NCBI GenBank assembly: GCA_902539295.1
Contig: CACBIM010000011.1
Coordinates: 1 to 63,428 of the forward strand
Direction of reading: 5' to 3'
Origin: an uncultured SAR116 cluster alpha proteobacterium
GTDB lineage: Bacteria; Pseudomonadota; Alphaproteobacteria; Puniceispirillales; GCA-002684695
DNA length: 63,428 nucleotides
Shown here: positions 48,004 to 56,946 of the stretch, piece after piece
Layout of the letters: the number at the start of each line of letters is the position of its first letter
Position numbering within the stretch: position 1 is the stretch's first letter
Program-made: the position numbers and the translations under genes
The notes under the pieces: model-generated
Told to the model about the DNA's origin: nothing
The model's input: the letters and a program-made list of their open reading frames with translations, nothing else
The model's database searches: none

Positions 48004-48075
48004 AAGTTGATTTAGTTGTTTATATTATTTTTTATTTCCTCAACTAAACTCAGCTGCTTAACATAGCTGAGACTA
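47974..48075 (-). ncRNA. Candidate structured small RNA or structured 3' UTR
   Basis: Between the VOC stop (48121) and the terminator, the minus strand can form three stems in a row: CTCAGCT / AGCTGAG (48049-48055 with 48065-48071), TTTAGTTG / CAACTAAA (48011-48018 with 48041-48048) and the terminator. A second AGTTGA at 48005-48010 could compete for the same partner, allowing two folds. It may be a processed 3' UTR RNA or an independent small RNA; no known family is recognised. Confidence 0.35.
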
Positions 48076-48120
48076 GATGATATAAAATTTAAAATTTATT
48101 TCAAATAAAAAATAATATTT

Positions 48121-48525
48121 TTAAACTGAAATTTTTGAAATATCTGAAAGTTCGGAATAAACACAGATCTTATTGTAATCTAAATCTCTAAAATAAGAAA
48201 AATACATATTATCATAACCTTCCCTTACTCCAGGATTACCTTCATTTATAGCCCCGTTTTTGATTGCCAATTCATGAACGTTATCAACAATTTTTTGAGA
48301 TGAAACTTTAAAGGCTACCATCGTTCCATTCCCAAATGATGCTTTTCCCCCATCAAAAGGTAAAGTTAAATAAAAAACTATTCTTTTAGGATCGTCTTTT
48401 TTAGCGTAACCAATAAATTCATTTTCATCTTCAACTTTAACCATTTGTATTTCTGATAAAAAAGAATCATAAAATTTTGAAGATTTTTTTAAATTATTTG
48501 TTCCATACATGAAATAACCAATCAT
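48121..48525 (-). CDS. VOC (glyoxalase/bleomycin resistance-like) family protein
   Basis: The protein begins MIGYFMYGTNNLKKSSKFYD and has the beta-alpha-beta-beta-beta pattern of the vicinal oxygen chelate fold, with FGNGTMVAFKVSSQKIVDNV and, near the end, YFSYFRDLDYNKICVYSE. About 134 residues, one VOC module pair. The start is ATG 48525, preceded by GTGAGG, rather than GTG 48537. The exact reaction is unknown; members include lyases, dioxygenases and resistance proteins. Confidence 0.85.
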   Translation of the reverse strand: MIGYFMYGTNNLKKSSKFYDSFLSEIQMVKVEDENEFIGYAKKDDPKRIVFYLTLPFDGGKASFGNGTMVAFKVSSQKIVDNVHELAIKNGAINEGNPGVREGYDNMYFSYFRDLDYNKICVYSELSDISKISV

Positions 48526-48665
48526 TTTAGACCTCACTTAATTAATTAAATAATTTTATTAAAAGAATTATTGTATTTTTAAAATATATAAAAAAAATCC
48601 TATAGTTAGTTATTTTTAGTAACATCACGAAAAAATTTTTTAAAAATATAGCTTTTAATTGGAGG

Positions 48666-48694
48666 TTTACTTAGATGGAAAAGAGGACTATAAA
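48666..48694 (+). promoter_or_regulatory. Probable sigma-70 promoter of tRNA-Cys
   Basis: TTTACT (48666-48671), 17 bases, TATAAA (48689-48694) ends 11 bases before the tRNA, so a transcript would begin a few bases upstream of the mature 5' end. It may also serve selD-mnmH downstream, for which no other promoter is visible. Confidence 0.5.
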
Positions 48695-48705
48695 AATACA
48701 TCTTA

Positions 48706-48780
48706 GGCCGGATGGCAGAGTGGCTTATGCTCGGGCCTGCAAAGCCCGCTACCCCGGTTCGATTCCGGGTCCGGCCTCCA
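48706..48780 (+). tRNA. tRNA-Cys(GCA), CCA encoded
   Basis: Acceptor GGCCGGA pairs with TCCGGCC, the anticodon loop CTGCAAA has GCA in a GGGCC/GGCCC-type stem, and the T-arm reads CCCCGGTTCGATTCCGGG. Discriminator T and encoded CCA follow, as expected for tRNA-Cys. It lies 28 bases before selD on the same strand. Confidence 0.96.
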
Positions 48781-48808
48781 TAAATTATAAAGTTTATTTA
48801 AATTTTTA

Positions 48809-51028
48809 ATGGAATTAAAAAGTTTTTTAACAAGAAAAGCACCAAAGTCACATGATTTAGTTCTTATAGGCGGAGGTCATTCTCAAATTACTGTTTTAAA
48901 AAAATTTGGAATGAAACCAATTCCAGGTTTGAGAATTACGTTAATAAATAAAGATTTTATATCATCATATAGCGGAATGTTACCTGGATATATAGCTGAA
49001 ACATATGACAAGTCTCAAACTGAAATTGATTTATTGAATTTATGTAAATTTTCAAATTCAAGGCTCGTAATTGATAACGTTATTGGTTTAGATTTAGATG
49101 AGAAATTGGTAATTCTTGAAAATAGGCCCCCTATTACTTTTGACACATTATCAATTAATTCAGGAGGGGAACCAAATCTAAGCTGCATAAGAGGTGCTAA
49201 TAAATTCAGCATTCCTATAAAACCAATCTCGAAGTTAGTAAAAATTATTGATGGTATAAAAGAAAAAATAAAAAAATTAAGTGAAATATCTATTTCCGTT
49301 GTTGGAGGTGGAGCTGGAGGAATAGAATTAGCTTTAGCACTAACACAGTATTTAAAAACAAAACAAAATATTAAGGAAATTAAAGTTAATCTAATTTCAA
49401 AAGGCCAGTATTTAGCTAAAGCAAAAAATAAGATTTCTCAAAATACTATTTTAAATTTTTTAAAAAAAAATAATATCAATGTCACATTGAACGAAGAAGT
49501 TATTGAATTTGGTAAAAATTTCATAAAGACTTCAAAAGGAACTATAATAAATTCAAAATTTAATTTTTTAGTCACACCAATTTCTGCCCCAAAATGGATA
49601 TCTGAAACTGGATTAAGAGTGGATAATTCAGGATTTATTAGTGTAAATAAATTTTTACAAACATCTAATGAAAACATTTTTGCATCTGGTGATGTGTGCT
49701 CTTTTGAAAATAAAAATCTCCCAAAAGCTGGTGTCTATGCTGTGAGACAAGGGCCAATTTTATTTAAAAACTTAAGAGCAAAAATTTTGAATTATAGTTT
49801 GACAAGTTTTAAACCTCAAAGCTCTTTTTTGTCATTAATAGGCAACGGTAAAGATGAGGCTATTTTTTCATGGAAGGGCATTTCTTTTAAAAGCAAGTTT
49901 GCTTGGATGCTTAAGAGATACATTGATGAAGACTTTATGAAAAAATATAATCATTTGAATTTAATGAAGATGGAAAATATTCAGCCTCATCCAAAATTAA
50001 TTTCAAAGGAGAACAAAGGAGACCCTGCTTTAGAAAAAATCAGATGCCTAGGTTGTGGAGCAAAAGCACCATGGATTTCTCTAAATAAAGGAATTAATTC
50101 TATAACAGAAAATTTACATTCAAAGACTAATAAATTAAATAATGTCACAATTACCAGTGATGCTTCCATTATAGATGTGCCTAGTGGTAACAATCTAGTT
50201 CAGTCAGTTGATCTGATTTCTGCTATTGTAAATGACCCCTATACCCTTTCAAGAATTGCTGCAATTCATGCAATATCTGACGTACTATCTGCAAGTGCGA
50301 AACCTATGAACGCTGAAGCTATTTTTATATTACCCCCAGGCTTACAGAAAATTCAAAGTCGTTTAATCTCGGAACTGTTAAATGGAGCTACTTATGAATT
50401 TAATTCTCATAATATAAAATTAAATGGCGGGCACACTAGTGAAGGAGAAGAATTGCAAGTAGGATTTTGCATTAGTGGAATTAGGTCTAAAAGTTTTAAA
50501 TCGAAAGAACCAAAAGTTGGTGATAAATTAATTTTAACCAAGCCACTTGGTACAGGGGTAATATTAGCAGCCAACATGAGACAAAGAATTAATCCTATTG
50601 AATATAAAAACACAATTGAAACAATGCTCAATTCAAATTTAAATGCAGCAAATATTATTAGAAATGAAAGTATATCAGCTATAACTGATGTAACAGGTTT
50701 TGGTTTAGCTCGTCATACTCTTAATCTTACCAAACCATTTGGAGCTAATTTAAGTATCAAAGATATTCCTGTGCTTTCTGGTGCACTTGAACACTTGTCT
50801 AATAATATTAACTCATCGTTGGCATTCTCAAATAAAAAGGCAATAAATTTTACAAGTAAAATTTCAAAACAGGACCACATTATTTTTGATCCTCAAACAA
50901 GTGGGGGACTATTAGTTTCTGTAAATAAAGTTAAAGCCAATCAAGTTTTAGAAAAATTAAAAAAAAGTAATCACCATGCTTCAATAATTGGTGAAGTTAT
51001 TGAAAAACATGAAATAATATTAAATTAG
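48809..51028 (+). CDS. selD: Selenide, water dikinase fused to an N-terminal NADH dehydrogenase-like flavoprotein
   Basis: SelD makes selenophosphate from selenide and ATP. In this 739-residue fusion, residues 1-390 are an NDH-2-like FAD/NAD module (LIGGGHSQITVLKKFG at 19-34, VVGGGAGGIELALAL, and NIFASGDVCSFE), and residues about 410-739 are SelD: CLGCGAKAP with Cys416 and Lys419 at the spacing of the catalytic pair, then TSDASIIDVPSG, GGHTSEGEELQVGF, KPLGTGVI and FDPQTSGGLLVSV. Cysteine, not selenocysteine, is used. The fusion probably feeds reduced selenium to SelD. mnmH follows after seven bases. Confidence 0.93.
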   Translation: MELKSFLTRKAPKSHDLVLIGGGHSQITVLKKFGMKPIPGLRITLINKDFISSYSGMLPGYIAETYDKSQTEIDLLNLCKFSNSRLVIDNVIGLDLDEKLVILENRPPITFDTLSINSGGEPNLSCIRGANKFSIPIKPISKLVKIIDGIKEKIKKLSEISISVVGGGAGGIELALALTQYLKTKQNIKEIKVNLISKGQYLAKAKNKISQNTILNFLKKNNINVTLNEEVIEFGKNFIKTSKGTIINSKFNFLVTPISAPKWISETGLRVDNSGFISVNKFLQTSNENIFASGDVCSFENKNLPKAGVYAVRQGPILFKNLRAKILNYSLTSFKPQSSFLSLIGNGKDEAIFSWKGISFKSKFAWMLKRYIDEDFMKKYNHLNLMKMENIQPHPKLISKENKGDPALEKIRCLGCGAKAPWISLNKGINSITENLHSKTNKLNNVTITSDASIIDVPSGNNLVQSVDLISAIVNDPYTLSRIAAIHAISDVLSASAKPMNAEAIFILPPGLQKIQSRLISELLNGATYEFNSHNIKLNGGHTSEGEELQVGFCISGIRSKSFKSKEPKVGDKLILTKPLGTGVILAANMRQRINPIEYKNTIETMLNSNLNAANIIRNESISAITDVTGFGLARHTLNLTKPFGANLSIKDIPVLSGALEHLSNNINSSLAFSNKKAINFTSKISKQDHIIFDPQTSGGLLVSVNKVKANQVLEKLKKSNHHASIIGEVIEKHEIILN

Positions 51029-51034
51029 ATAAAG

Positions 51035-52078
51035 ATGAAAGAGATAGAATATATTGATGACTGGAGAAAAGTAAAAAATGCCGAAATTATAGATGTAAGA
51101 TCTCCATCGGAATTTAAAAATGACCATATACCAGGCTCTATAAATATACCAATTTTAAATGACAAACAAAGACACGATGTCGGAAAAACTTATAAAGAAG
51201 TAAACCCATTCAAAGCAAAAATAATGGGAGCTTCAATTATTTCTAAAAATATTTCTAAATTTTTAGATAATGAGTTTTTTTCAAGAAATGGATCTTGGCA
51301 AGCTTTAATATACTGTTGGAGAGGAGGTCAAAGAAGTAGATCTCTAGCTTTGGTTTTAAATGAGATTGGTTGGCGTATTTCAATTTTGAGAGGAGGCTAT
51401 AAAAATTATCGAAAATTAGTTTTAGATGAATTAAATGACCTTAGTAAATATCAATTTAAAATTCTCCAAGGACAAACTGGGTCAGCAAAAACAAAGATTC
51501 TAAATTGTCTTAATAATATGAATGCTCAAGTTATTGATCTTGAAAATTTAGCGTGTCATAGAGGATCACTTCTAGGAAGTGAAATCAATAAAAAACAATA
51601 TAGCCAAAGATACTTTGAAAGCCTTCTCCATAATGCTATTGATAAATTTGATTGTACTAAACCAATATTTATTGAATCTGAAAGTAGTAAAATTGGAAAA
51701 TTACATTTGCCCAAGAAGTTATGGACAAAATTAAACGAGTCAGACAGATTATTATTAAATGTTCCAATCGATGAGCGTATTAAGTTTTTACTAAAAGAGT
51801 ACAAGCATTTAACAAAAGATTGTAAATTAATTCAACCTTTTATAAGTGGCATGAAAGGTAAAATTGCCAATGAAAAATTATCAAATTGGACCAATTTAAT
51901 TCAAAAACAAGATTGGAAAAATTTTGTTAAGGAAATTTTAGAAAATCATTATGATCCAAAATATAGTTTTTCTGCGATGAAACACAATAATAAAATCAAA
52001 CACAAAATAGATGTAATTAAACTAAATAAATTAAGTATTGAAAATGCTAGTAAAAAAATATTAGAATATTTTAATTAA
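51035..52078 (+). CDS. mnmH: tRNA 2-selenouridine synthase MnmH (SelU)
   Basis: MnmH replaces sulfur with selenium in 2-thiouridine at the tRNA wobble position, via a geranylated intermediate. The 347-residue protein has an N-terminal rhodanese domain with IIDVRSPSEFKNDHIPGSIN and catalytic Cys94 in YCWRGGQRS, then a P-loop domain with GQTGSAKT (146-153). Being seven bases behind selD, it is the consumer of the selenophosphate made by SelD. Confidence 0.95.
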   Translation: MKEIEYIDDWRKVKNAEIIDVRSPSEFKNDHIPGSINIPILNDKQRHDVGKTYKEVNPFKAKIMGASIISKNISKFLDNEFFSRNGSWQALIYCWRGGQRSRSLALVLNEIGWRISILRGGYKNYRKLVLDELNDLSKYQFKILQGQTGSAKTKILNCLNNMNAQVIDLENLACHRGSLLGSEINKKQYSQRYFESLLHNAIDKFDCTKPIFIESESSKIGKLHLPKKLWTKLNESDRLLLNVPIDERIKFLLKEYKHLTKDCKLIQPFISGMKGKIANEKLSNWTNLIQKQDWKNFVKEILENHYDPKYSFSAMKHNNKIKHKIDVIKLNKLSIENASKKILEYFN

Positions 52079-52088
52079 TTTATTATTA

Positions 52089-52116
52089 TTGCATGATGAT
52101 TATTTTAGTGTATAAA
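52089..52116 (+). promoter_or_regulatory. Probable sigma-70 promoter of tRNA-Asn
   Basis: TTGCAT (52089-52094), 16 bases, TATAAA (52111-52116) ends nine bases before the tRNA-Asn. It begins inside the short gap after mnmH, giving the tRNA its own start. Confidence 0.45.
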
Positions 52117-52125
52117 ACCAATTAT

Positions 52126-52200
52126 TCCCCAGTAGCTCAGCGGTAGAGCAAGCGACTGTTAATCGCTTGGCCGGCGGTTCGAATCCGTCCTGGGGAGCCA
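52126..52200 (+). tRNA. tRNA-Asn(GTT), CCA encoded
   Basis: Acceptor TCCCCAG pairs with CTGGGGA, D-arm TAGCTCAGCGGTAGAGC, anticodon loop CTGTTAA with GTT, T-arm GGCGGTTCGAATCCGTC, discriminator G and encoded CCA. The next 99 bases to the convergent dehydratase end contain no further gene. Confidence 0.97.
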
Positions 52201-52299
52201 TTCCCACCATCAGATTAAATGTAACACATTGAATTATCAGCATAAATCTTAACTCGGCTTATGTGGCTAATAAATTAGATTAAAGTTAAATTATTAATA

Positions 52300-54147
52300 T
52301 TACTTAAACTTGTTTTGAGGTTTAAAATTTCCCTTATCTGAATTTCTTGGGTCACTTATCCAAATTTGTCTATCGGGGTGCATGCCAGCACCATATACTG
52401 CAGAAACAGCAGAAGATCTCATTCTATTAAGAAGGCGCGTATCTGCTGAACCAACAGATGGGTGAATACCATTATTATGAGAAACCTTTTCATCCCATGA
52501 TTGTTTTCTTTTCTTATAGGTTGTACTATCAGATAATTGAATACAGTTTATTTCATTAGAATTTAAATCTACAATAATTTCATCTCCCTCTTCAACTAAA
52601 GCAATAGGACCACCAATTGCAGCTTCAGGTCCTACGTGACCAATTACTAAACCTACTGAACCACCAGAAAACCTTCCATCAGTCATGAGGCCAACAACTA
52701 TATTTTTTTCTCTACAAAGAGTTGTGATCCTTGATGTTGAATCGAGCATTTCAGGCATACCAGGCCCACCAACGGGACCTTCATATCTTACAATAATCAT
52801 ATCTAAGTTTTCAAATTGGTTAGGGGTCTCTTCTAATGATTTTAATAGTTTTTGCTCACTATCAAATATTTTTGCTTTACCTTTAAAGACGTTATTTTCT
52901 AGACCTCCCTCTACACCAGCTAATTTTAAAACTGCACTAAATTCTGGGGATAAATTACCACCTAAAACTCTTAAACCTCCTGACGGTTTAAAAGGGCTCT
53001 CAACACTAAAAATTACTTTCCCATCTGGTTTATCTGGATTCAAACTTTGAATTTGCTGCTCTAAACTTTCGCCTGTACAAGTAAGAACATCACCATTTAA
53101 TAATCCCGCATCTAATAAGTCTTTAACAAAAACTTGAATACCTCCCTTATCATCAATATCAACCATAGAATATTCTCCAAATGGTCTTGCATTAATCACA
53201 ACAGGTACAATTTTTTCAGATAAATGATTAAATTCATCTGGGCTCATAATATCATTAGCAAAGCTTTTATAACCTGCAGCTCTTGCAAGCTCAGGTGCGT
53301 GTAACATTACATTAGTAGATCCTCCTACAGCCATAGATACTATAATTGCATTTCTAATGGATTCTCTTGTTACTATATCTCTAGGTTTAATATCGTTTTT
53401 AATTAAATTATTTAATATCTTTATTAATTCATTAGGAAATTCGTTTACTCTTCTGGTATCCTCTGAGGCTGGTGAGACCATATGGAGTGGCTGCATTCCA
53501 ACTACGCCAATAAATGTTTGCATAGTATTATAAGTAAACATACCTCCACAGCTTCCATAGCCAGGGCAAGCTTCACACGCTATTCTTTTCTTTAGTTCGT
53601 CATCATCACTTCCTGCAAGCTGATAACTTGTAATTATATCAATTGGCTCTTTTGTTATAGAATCTATACCTGGTCGAATTGAACCATCTGACATTATAAT
53701 CGCAGGCCTATTATGCTCTAAAATTGCAGCAAGGGTCCCAACAGGAGGTTTATCACAAGCAACTACAGCAATTGTTCCTTCTAACCCACTAGCTGAAAGA
53801 TGTTCACAAATAGAGTCATTTGTTACTTCGCGTCCAATTAATGAATAGCGCATTTCTTTAGTGCCATTTCTAATACCGTCTGAAGTAGCCACTGTAAATT
53901 CTGGCTGCACTAATCTCAGTTGCATCTGGTCATTGTTTTTGCCAATTTTATTTCTTAATGCTTCATGAATGACACGAACCTTTTTTTCTACTCCTATATA
54001 GCATTGAGAGTCACCTTTATTTCCTATAACACCCACTGAAGGCTCATGGATGAGATCTAAATCTGTTTTTAATTCTCTTGCGATACCAAATGTCTGAGCA
54101 TTTCTCCCTGGATTTTTATCAATTAAAACAGTCTTAGAGTTTTTCAT
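52300..54147 (-). CDS. IlvD/Edd family dehydratase
   Basis: The 615-residue protein belongs to the Fe-S dehydratases that include dihydroxy-acid dehydratase (branched-chain amino acid synthesis) and sugar-acid dehydratases. Three candidate cluster cysteines are in place: DSQCYIG, ACDKPPVG and SCGGMFTYNTM. However, the second motif reads CDKPPVGTLAA rather than the usual CDKxxPGMxMAA, and the N-terminus (VTNDSICEHL, YSLIGREV) is unlike classic IlvD, so a sugar-acid or other substrate is possible. C-terminal GGPGMPEMLDSTSRIT and MTDGRFSGGSVGLVIGHVGP are typical. It is divergent from the LysE-type gene. Confidence 0.85.
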   Translation of the reverse strand: MKNSKTVLIDKNPGRNAQTFGIARELKTDLDLIHEPSVGVIGNKGDSQCYIGVEKKVRVIHEALRNKIGKNNDQMQLRLVQPEFTVATSDGIRNGTKEMRYSLIGREVTNDSICEHLSASGLEGTIAVVACDKPPVGTLAAILEHNRPAIIMSDGSIRPGIDSITKEPIDIITSYQLAGSDDDELKKRIACEACPGYGSCGGMFTYNTMQTFIGVVGMQPLHMVSPASEDTRRVNEFPNELIKILNNLIKNDIKPRDIVTRESIRNAIIVSMAVGGSTNVMLHAPELARAAGYKSFANDIMSPDEFNHLSEKIVPVVINARPFGEYSMVDIDDKGGIQVFVKDLLDAGLLNGDVLTCTGESLEQQIQSLNPDKPDGKVIFSVESPFKPSGGLRVLGGNLSPEFSAVLKLAGVEGGLENNVFKGKAKIFDSEQKLLKSLEETPNQFENLDMIIVRYEGPVGGPGMPEMLDSTSRITTLCREKNIVVGLMTDGRFSGGSVGLVIGHVGPEAAIGGPIALVEEGDEIIVDLNSNEINCIQLSDSTTYKKRKQSWDEKVSHNNGIHPSVGSADTRLLNRMRSSAVSAVYGAGMHPDRQIWISDPRNSDKGNFKPQNKFK

Positions 54148-54309
54148 TTTACCCTCATAAAAAAATATAATAGTTGAGCTAATACTGGTTTATAAGAAAA
54201 TATTATAGAACATAAATTAACTAAACTAAATCTTTTCTTATTCAGTTTAAAACTATTTATTAAAAAAAATTCATTTAAACACAAATAAATAATAGTATAA
54301 TAACTGTTC

Positions 54310-54921
54310 ATGTTATTTTTCTTACAAGCTTTTATTCTTGGTCTTATTTTCAATGCAGCACCTGGAGTTGTATTTACAGAAACAATTAAAAGAGGGATGA
54401 ATGGCGGTTTTTTTCCAGCGCTTAATGTTCAAATAGGGTCACTAGTTGGAGATGCAATATGGGCAATTTTAGGCCTTTTAGGAATAGGAATTTTACTTAA
54501 CATTGAATTTTTAAAAATTCCACTAAGTACAATTGGGATTTTATATCTTCTTTATTTAGCATATGATTCTTTTCAATCTTCAAACTTAAAAAATGAGAAG
54601 ATTGAATTAAATAATAAATATGATCAGAATGCTCTTTTATCAGGTGTAATACTTTCAATTACTAACCCTCAAAATATTTTTTATTGGGCTGCACTTGGAA
54701 GTGCTTTTGGAGCATTAGGCGTTAAAGAACCTACAACATACCATTATTTTATTTTCTTTTTAGGGTTTATTTCTTCATCCATAATCTGGTGTTTTATATG
54801 TGCACTTGCGGTAGAAAAAATTTTTAGATTTACTAATAGCTTGATAAAAAAATATATTTTTAGAATATGTTCCTTAGTTTTTATATATTTAGCATTTGGA
54901 ACATTATATTCACTTATTTAG
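54310..54921 (+). CDS. LysE family amino acid exporter
   Basis: The 203-residue membrane protein has about six helices and the LysE/RhtB pattern: FILGLIFNAAPGVVFTETIK near the start, then GSLVGDAIWAILGLLGIGIL, and ITNPQNIFYWAALGSAFGAL in the middle. These carriers export basic, neutral or hydrophobic amino acids; the substrate is unknown. It is about 160 bases from the divergent dehydratase start and converges on the membrane protein at 54928. Confidence 0.85.
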   Translation: MLFFLQAFILGLIFNAAPGVVFTETIKRGMNGGFFPALNVQIGSLVGDAIWAILGLLGIGILLNIEFLKIPLSTIGILYLLYLAYDSFQSSNLKNEKIELNNKYDQNALLSGVILSITNPQNIFYWAALGSAFGALGVKEPTTYHYFIFFLGFISSSIIWCFICALAVEKIFRFTNSLIKKYIFRICSLVFIYLAFGTLYSLI

Positions 54922-54927
54922 GTAGCT

Positions 54928-56244
54928 TTAAATAATTAAATTTAAAAAACCTAAAATAGCACCTCCAAAGATAGAAAATAAAATTACTACAAAAATATTC
55001 TCACCAAATGCAATTCTTAAAGATGGAACCGAGAATAAATTAGAACATGTGATCACTGTCAATGATGCAACCGAGCTTAATGTTCCAGTACACCAGCCTA
55101 TTAAATGTGCTTGCATTAAAAGTGCATGATTAATATCAAAAATAGAACTACTAAATATTGTTAATAATATAGTACTGCTTATAACTGGATGGATACATAA
55201 TATAGATAGAACACACATTATTAGTGGTATCAAAATAAAAATTAAAAAATTAGGTACTAGTTTAAAGTCAAAATATCCATAGAAAAAATTTTGATTAGAA
55301 GTATTAGTTATAATAAAACCAATCATCATAGCTAAACTAATTATAACAATATCATCCATGTTTGTTCTCATAGAGTTAACAGTCAAAGAAAATATTTTTT
55401 GTAGTTTTTTTAGGTTTTCAATGAAATAAATTAAAATCAAAATTGGCATCACAAATATTACTGCTGATAGTGCTGTCAAGTTGAAGTAAAGAGAAAATAA
55501 AACTATTATACCCATTACAATAATGAGAAATTTAAATATTGGTCTCAAACAATTTAAAGATCTTTTAAGTAAAATAAAATTTAGATTTTTATTTAATGCA
55601 AAAACTGAAATAAGAGTAAACATTGAACCTATTAAAAGGCCAATAAGTAAACTGAGCCATGAATTATAATTGTCGATATAAATTTGGCCAACTGCAAAAG
55701 CAACAAAAAATGGTGACCAAACAACGGATGAAGCCATCCCTCTTATGGAAGCCTCGGCAATTTCTTTTCTAAATATTAAATTACTATTTTTGGGAACCGA
55801 GGCAGCAAGCATTGGAAAAACACCCGTATTCATAATTGAACCAGATATATGAGCTGTAATTTGAAATCCAGCTTTTGAATTTTGTCCTGATAGAGATGAT
55901 AATAACTTTTGCGTTTCTTTAATTGGGTCTAATTGCAATGCAGCTGATTTAACTAAATTCATTGTAGGAATTAAACCTGCAAAGATGATAACAAACCTTC
56001 CCGCTTCATAAACTTCAATTAAAGATGGAATTTCTTCAAATAAAAAGAAGGAGAAAACAAATAATACAAAAATTATCAAATAACTCTGCTTAGATAAAAA
56101 AAACAGGTTTAACAGCAAAAAAATCGCAAAACAAACTATCCCAAAATCAACAATTACATTCTGTTTATTTATTATTGATATAAATGCACAAAACCAAGAA
56201 ATTACAAAAATTATTAGTCTGAAATTATGAAAATAATTTATCAA
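54928..56244 (-). CDS. Polytopic membrane protein, possible transporter
   Basis: This 438-residue protein has about eleven or twelve hydrophobic helices. A central stretch (SGSIMNTGVFPMLAASVPKN, then RGMASSVVWSPFFVAFAVGQ) looks like the two re-entrant loops of ion-transporter superfamily carriers with pseudo-twofold symmetry; a similar segment occurs near the end (CIHPVISSTILLTIF and GWCTGTLSSVASLTVI). I cannot name the family with confidence and do not assign a substrate. Confidence 0.7.
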   Translation of the reverse strand: MINYFHNFRLIIFVISWFCAFISIINKQNVIVDFGIVCFAIFLLLNLFFLSKQSYLIIFVLFVFSFFLFEEIPSLIEVYEAGRFVIIFAGLIPTMNLVKSAALQLDPIKETQKLLSSLSGQNSKAGFQITAHISGSIMNTGVFPMLAASVPKNSNLIFRKEIAEASIRGMASSVVWSPFFVAFAVGQIYIDNYNSWLSLLIGLLIGSMFTLISVFALNKNLNFILLKRSLNCLRPIFKFLIIVMGIIVLFSLYFNLTALSAVIFVMPILILIYFIENLKKLQKIFSLTVNSMRTNMDDIVIISLAMMIGFIITNTSNQNFFYGYFDFKLVPNFLIFILIPLIMCVLSILCIHPVISSTILLTIFSSSIFDINHALLMQAHLIGWCTGTLSSVASLTVITCSNLFSVPSLRIAFGENIFVVILFSIFGGAILGFLNLII

Positions 56245-56265
56245 GAATGAACTTTCTTTTGTGGG

Positions 56266-56925
56266 CTATACCCAATCTAGATTAATATTATTTATATTCA
56301 AATTATTAATGCGGAGTTTTAACTTAGCAGTTTCTAAACCAAGTTTATGTGAAAATCTTTCATGTGTTTCAACAAAAATATATTTGATTTTATCATGCAT
56401 ATTTAAATCAATAATTTTGTTTAGAATTTCAATCTCACTACCTTCAATATCCATTTTGAGTAATGATATTTCTTTTTTTTGTTTATTTATATGATTTATA
56501 AAATCAATGACTTTAATTTCTACAAAGGGTTTATTTGTTCCGCTTCGATAATCTAATAATGAAGAGCCTTGAGTTGAATAAGGATCATCTTCATCAAATT
56601 TTCTATATCTAAAAAGTTTTTGCGTATTATCTTTAAGTCCTACTGCTGACTGAAAAAGATTTAAATTCTTATTGTTTTTGCACTTTTTCTTAAGTTCATT
56701 TATAGCAATAGGGTCAGGCTCAAATGCATCAACAATAAAACCTTTCTCTAAAAAAAGTTTTGTAAACTCACCAACATTAGCACCACAATCTATAACATAG
56801 GATCCTTTATTTAAATTACTTAAGGCTCTATTAAATTCAATAAAAGCATTTTTTTTCCGTGATTTTCTTCCTATCTTCAATCGGCCAAAAAAATACCATT
56901 TAACTATGAATAAAAAATCAAACAT
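56266..56925 (-). CDS. FkbM family methyltransferase
   Basis: The 219-residue protein shows an FkbM pattern: YVIDCGANVGEFTKLFLEKG (motif I), VDAFEPDPIAINELKKKC (motif II), the middle FVEIKVIDFI and LLKMDIEGSEIEILNKI (motif IV with MDIEG). FkbM enzymes O-methylate sugars and polyketides and are common in surface-glycan clusters. The adjacent cupin fits a sugar setting, but no glycosyltransferase is beside it. Confidence 0.9.
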   Translation of the reverse strand: MFDFLFIVKWYFFGRLKIGRKSRKKNAFIEFNRALSNLNKGSYVIDCGANVGEFTKLFLEKGFIVDAFEPDPIAINELKKKCKNNKNLNLFQSAVGLKDNTQKLFRYRKFDEDDPYSTQGSSLLDYRSGTNKPFVEIKVIDFINHINKQKKEISLLKMDIEGSEIEILNKIIDLNMHDKIKYIFVETHERFSHKLGLETAKLKLRINNLNINNINLDWV

Positions 56926-56946
56926 TAAACTTTAACTTATAAATTT

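Noticed and set aside
48675-48809. A 44-codon open frame running straight through tRNA-Cys, with GGAGG ahead of its ATG and its stop overlapping the selD start as TAATG
   Set aside because: The likely tRNA promoter (TTTACT-17-TATAAA at 48666-48694) puts the transcript start after the ATG, and processing of the tRNA would remove the middle. The overlap with selD is probably coincidence.
54144-54353. A 69-codon minus-strand frame ahead of the IlvD/Edd dehydratase
   Set aside because: It overlaps the start of the LysE-type gene, has no ribosome-binding site and no recognisable domain; it is intergenic AT-rich sequence.
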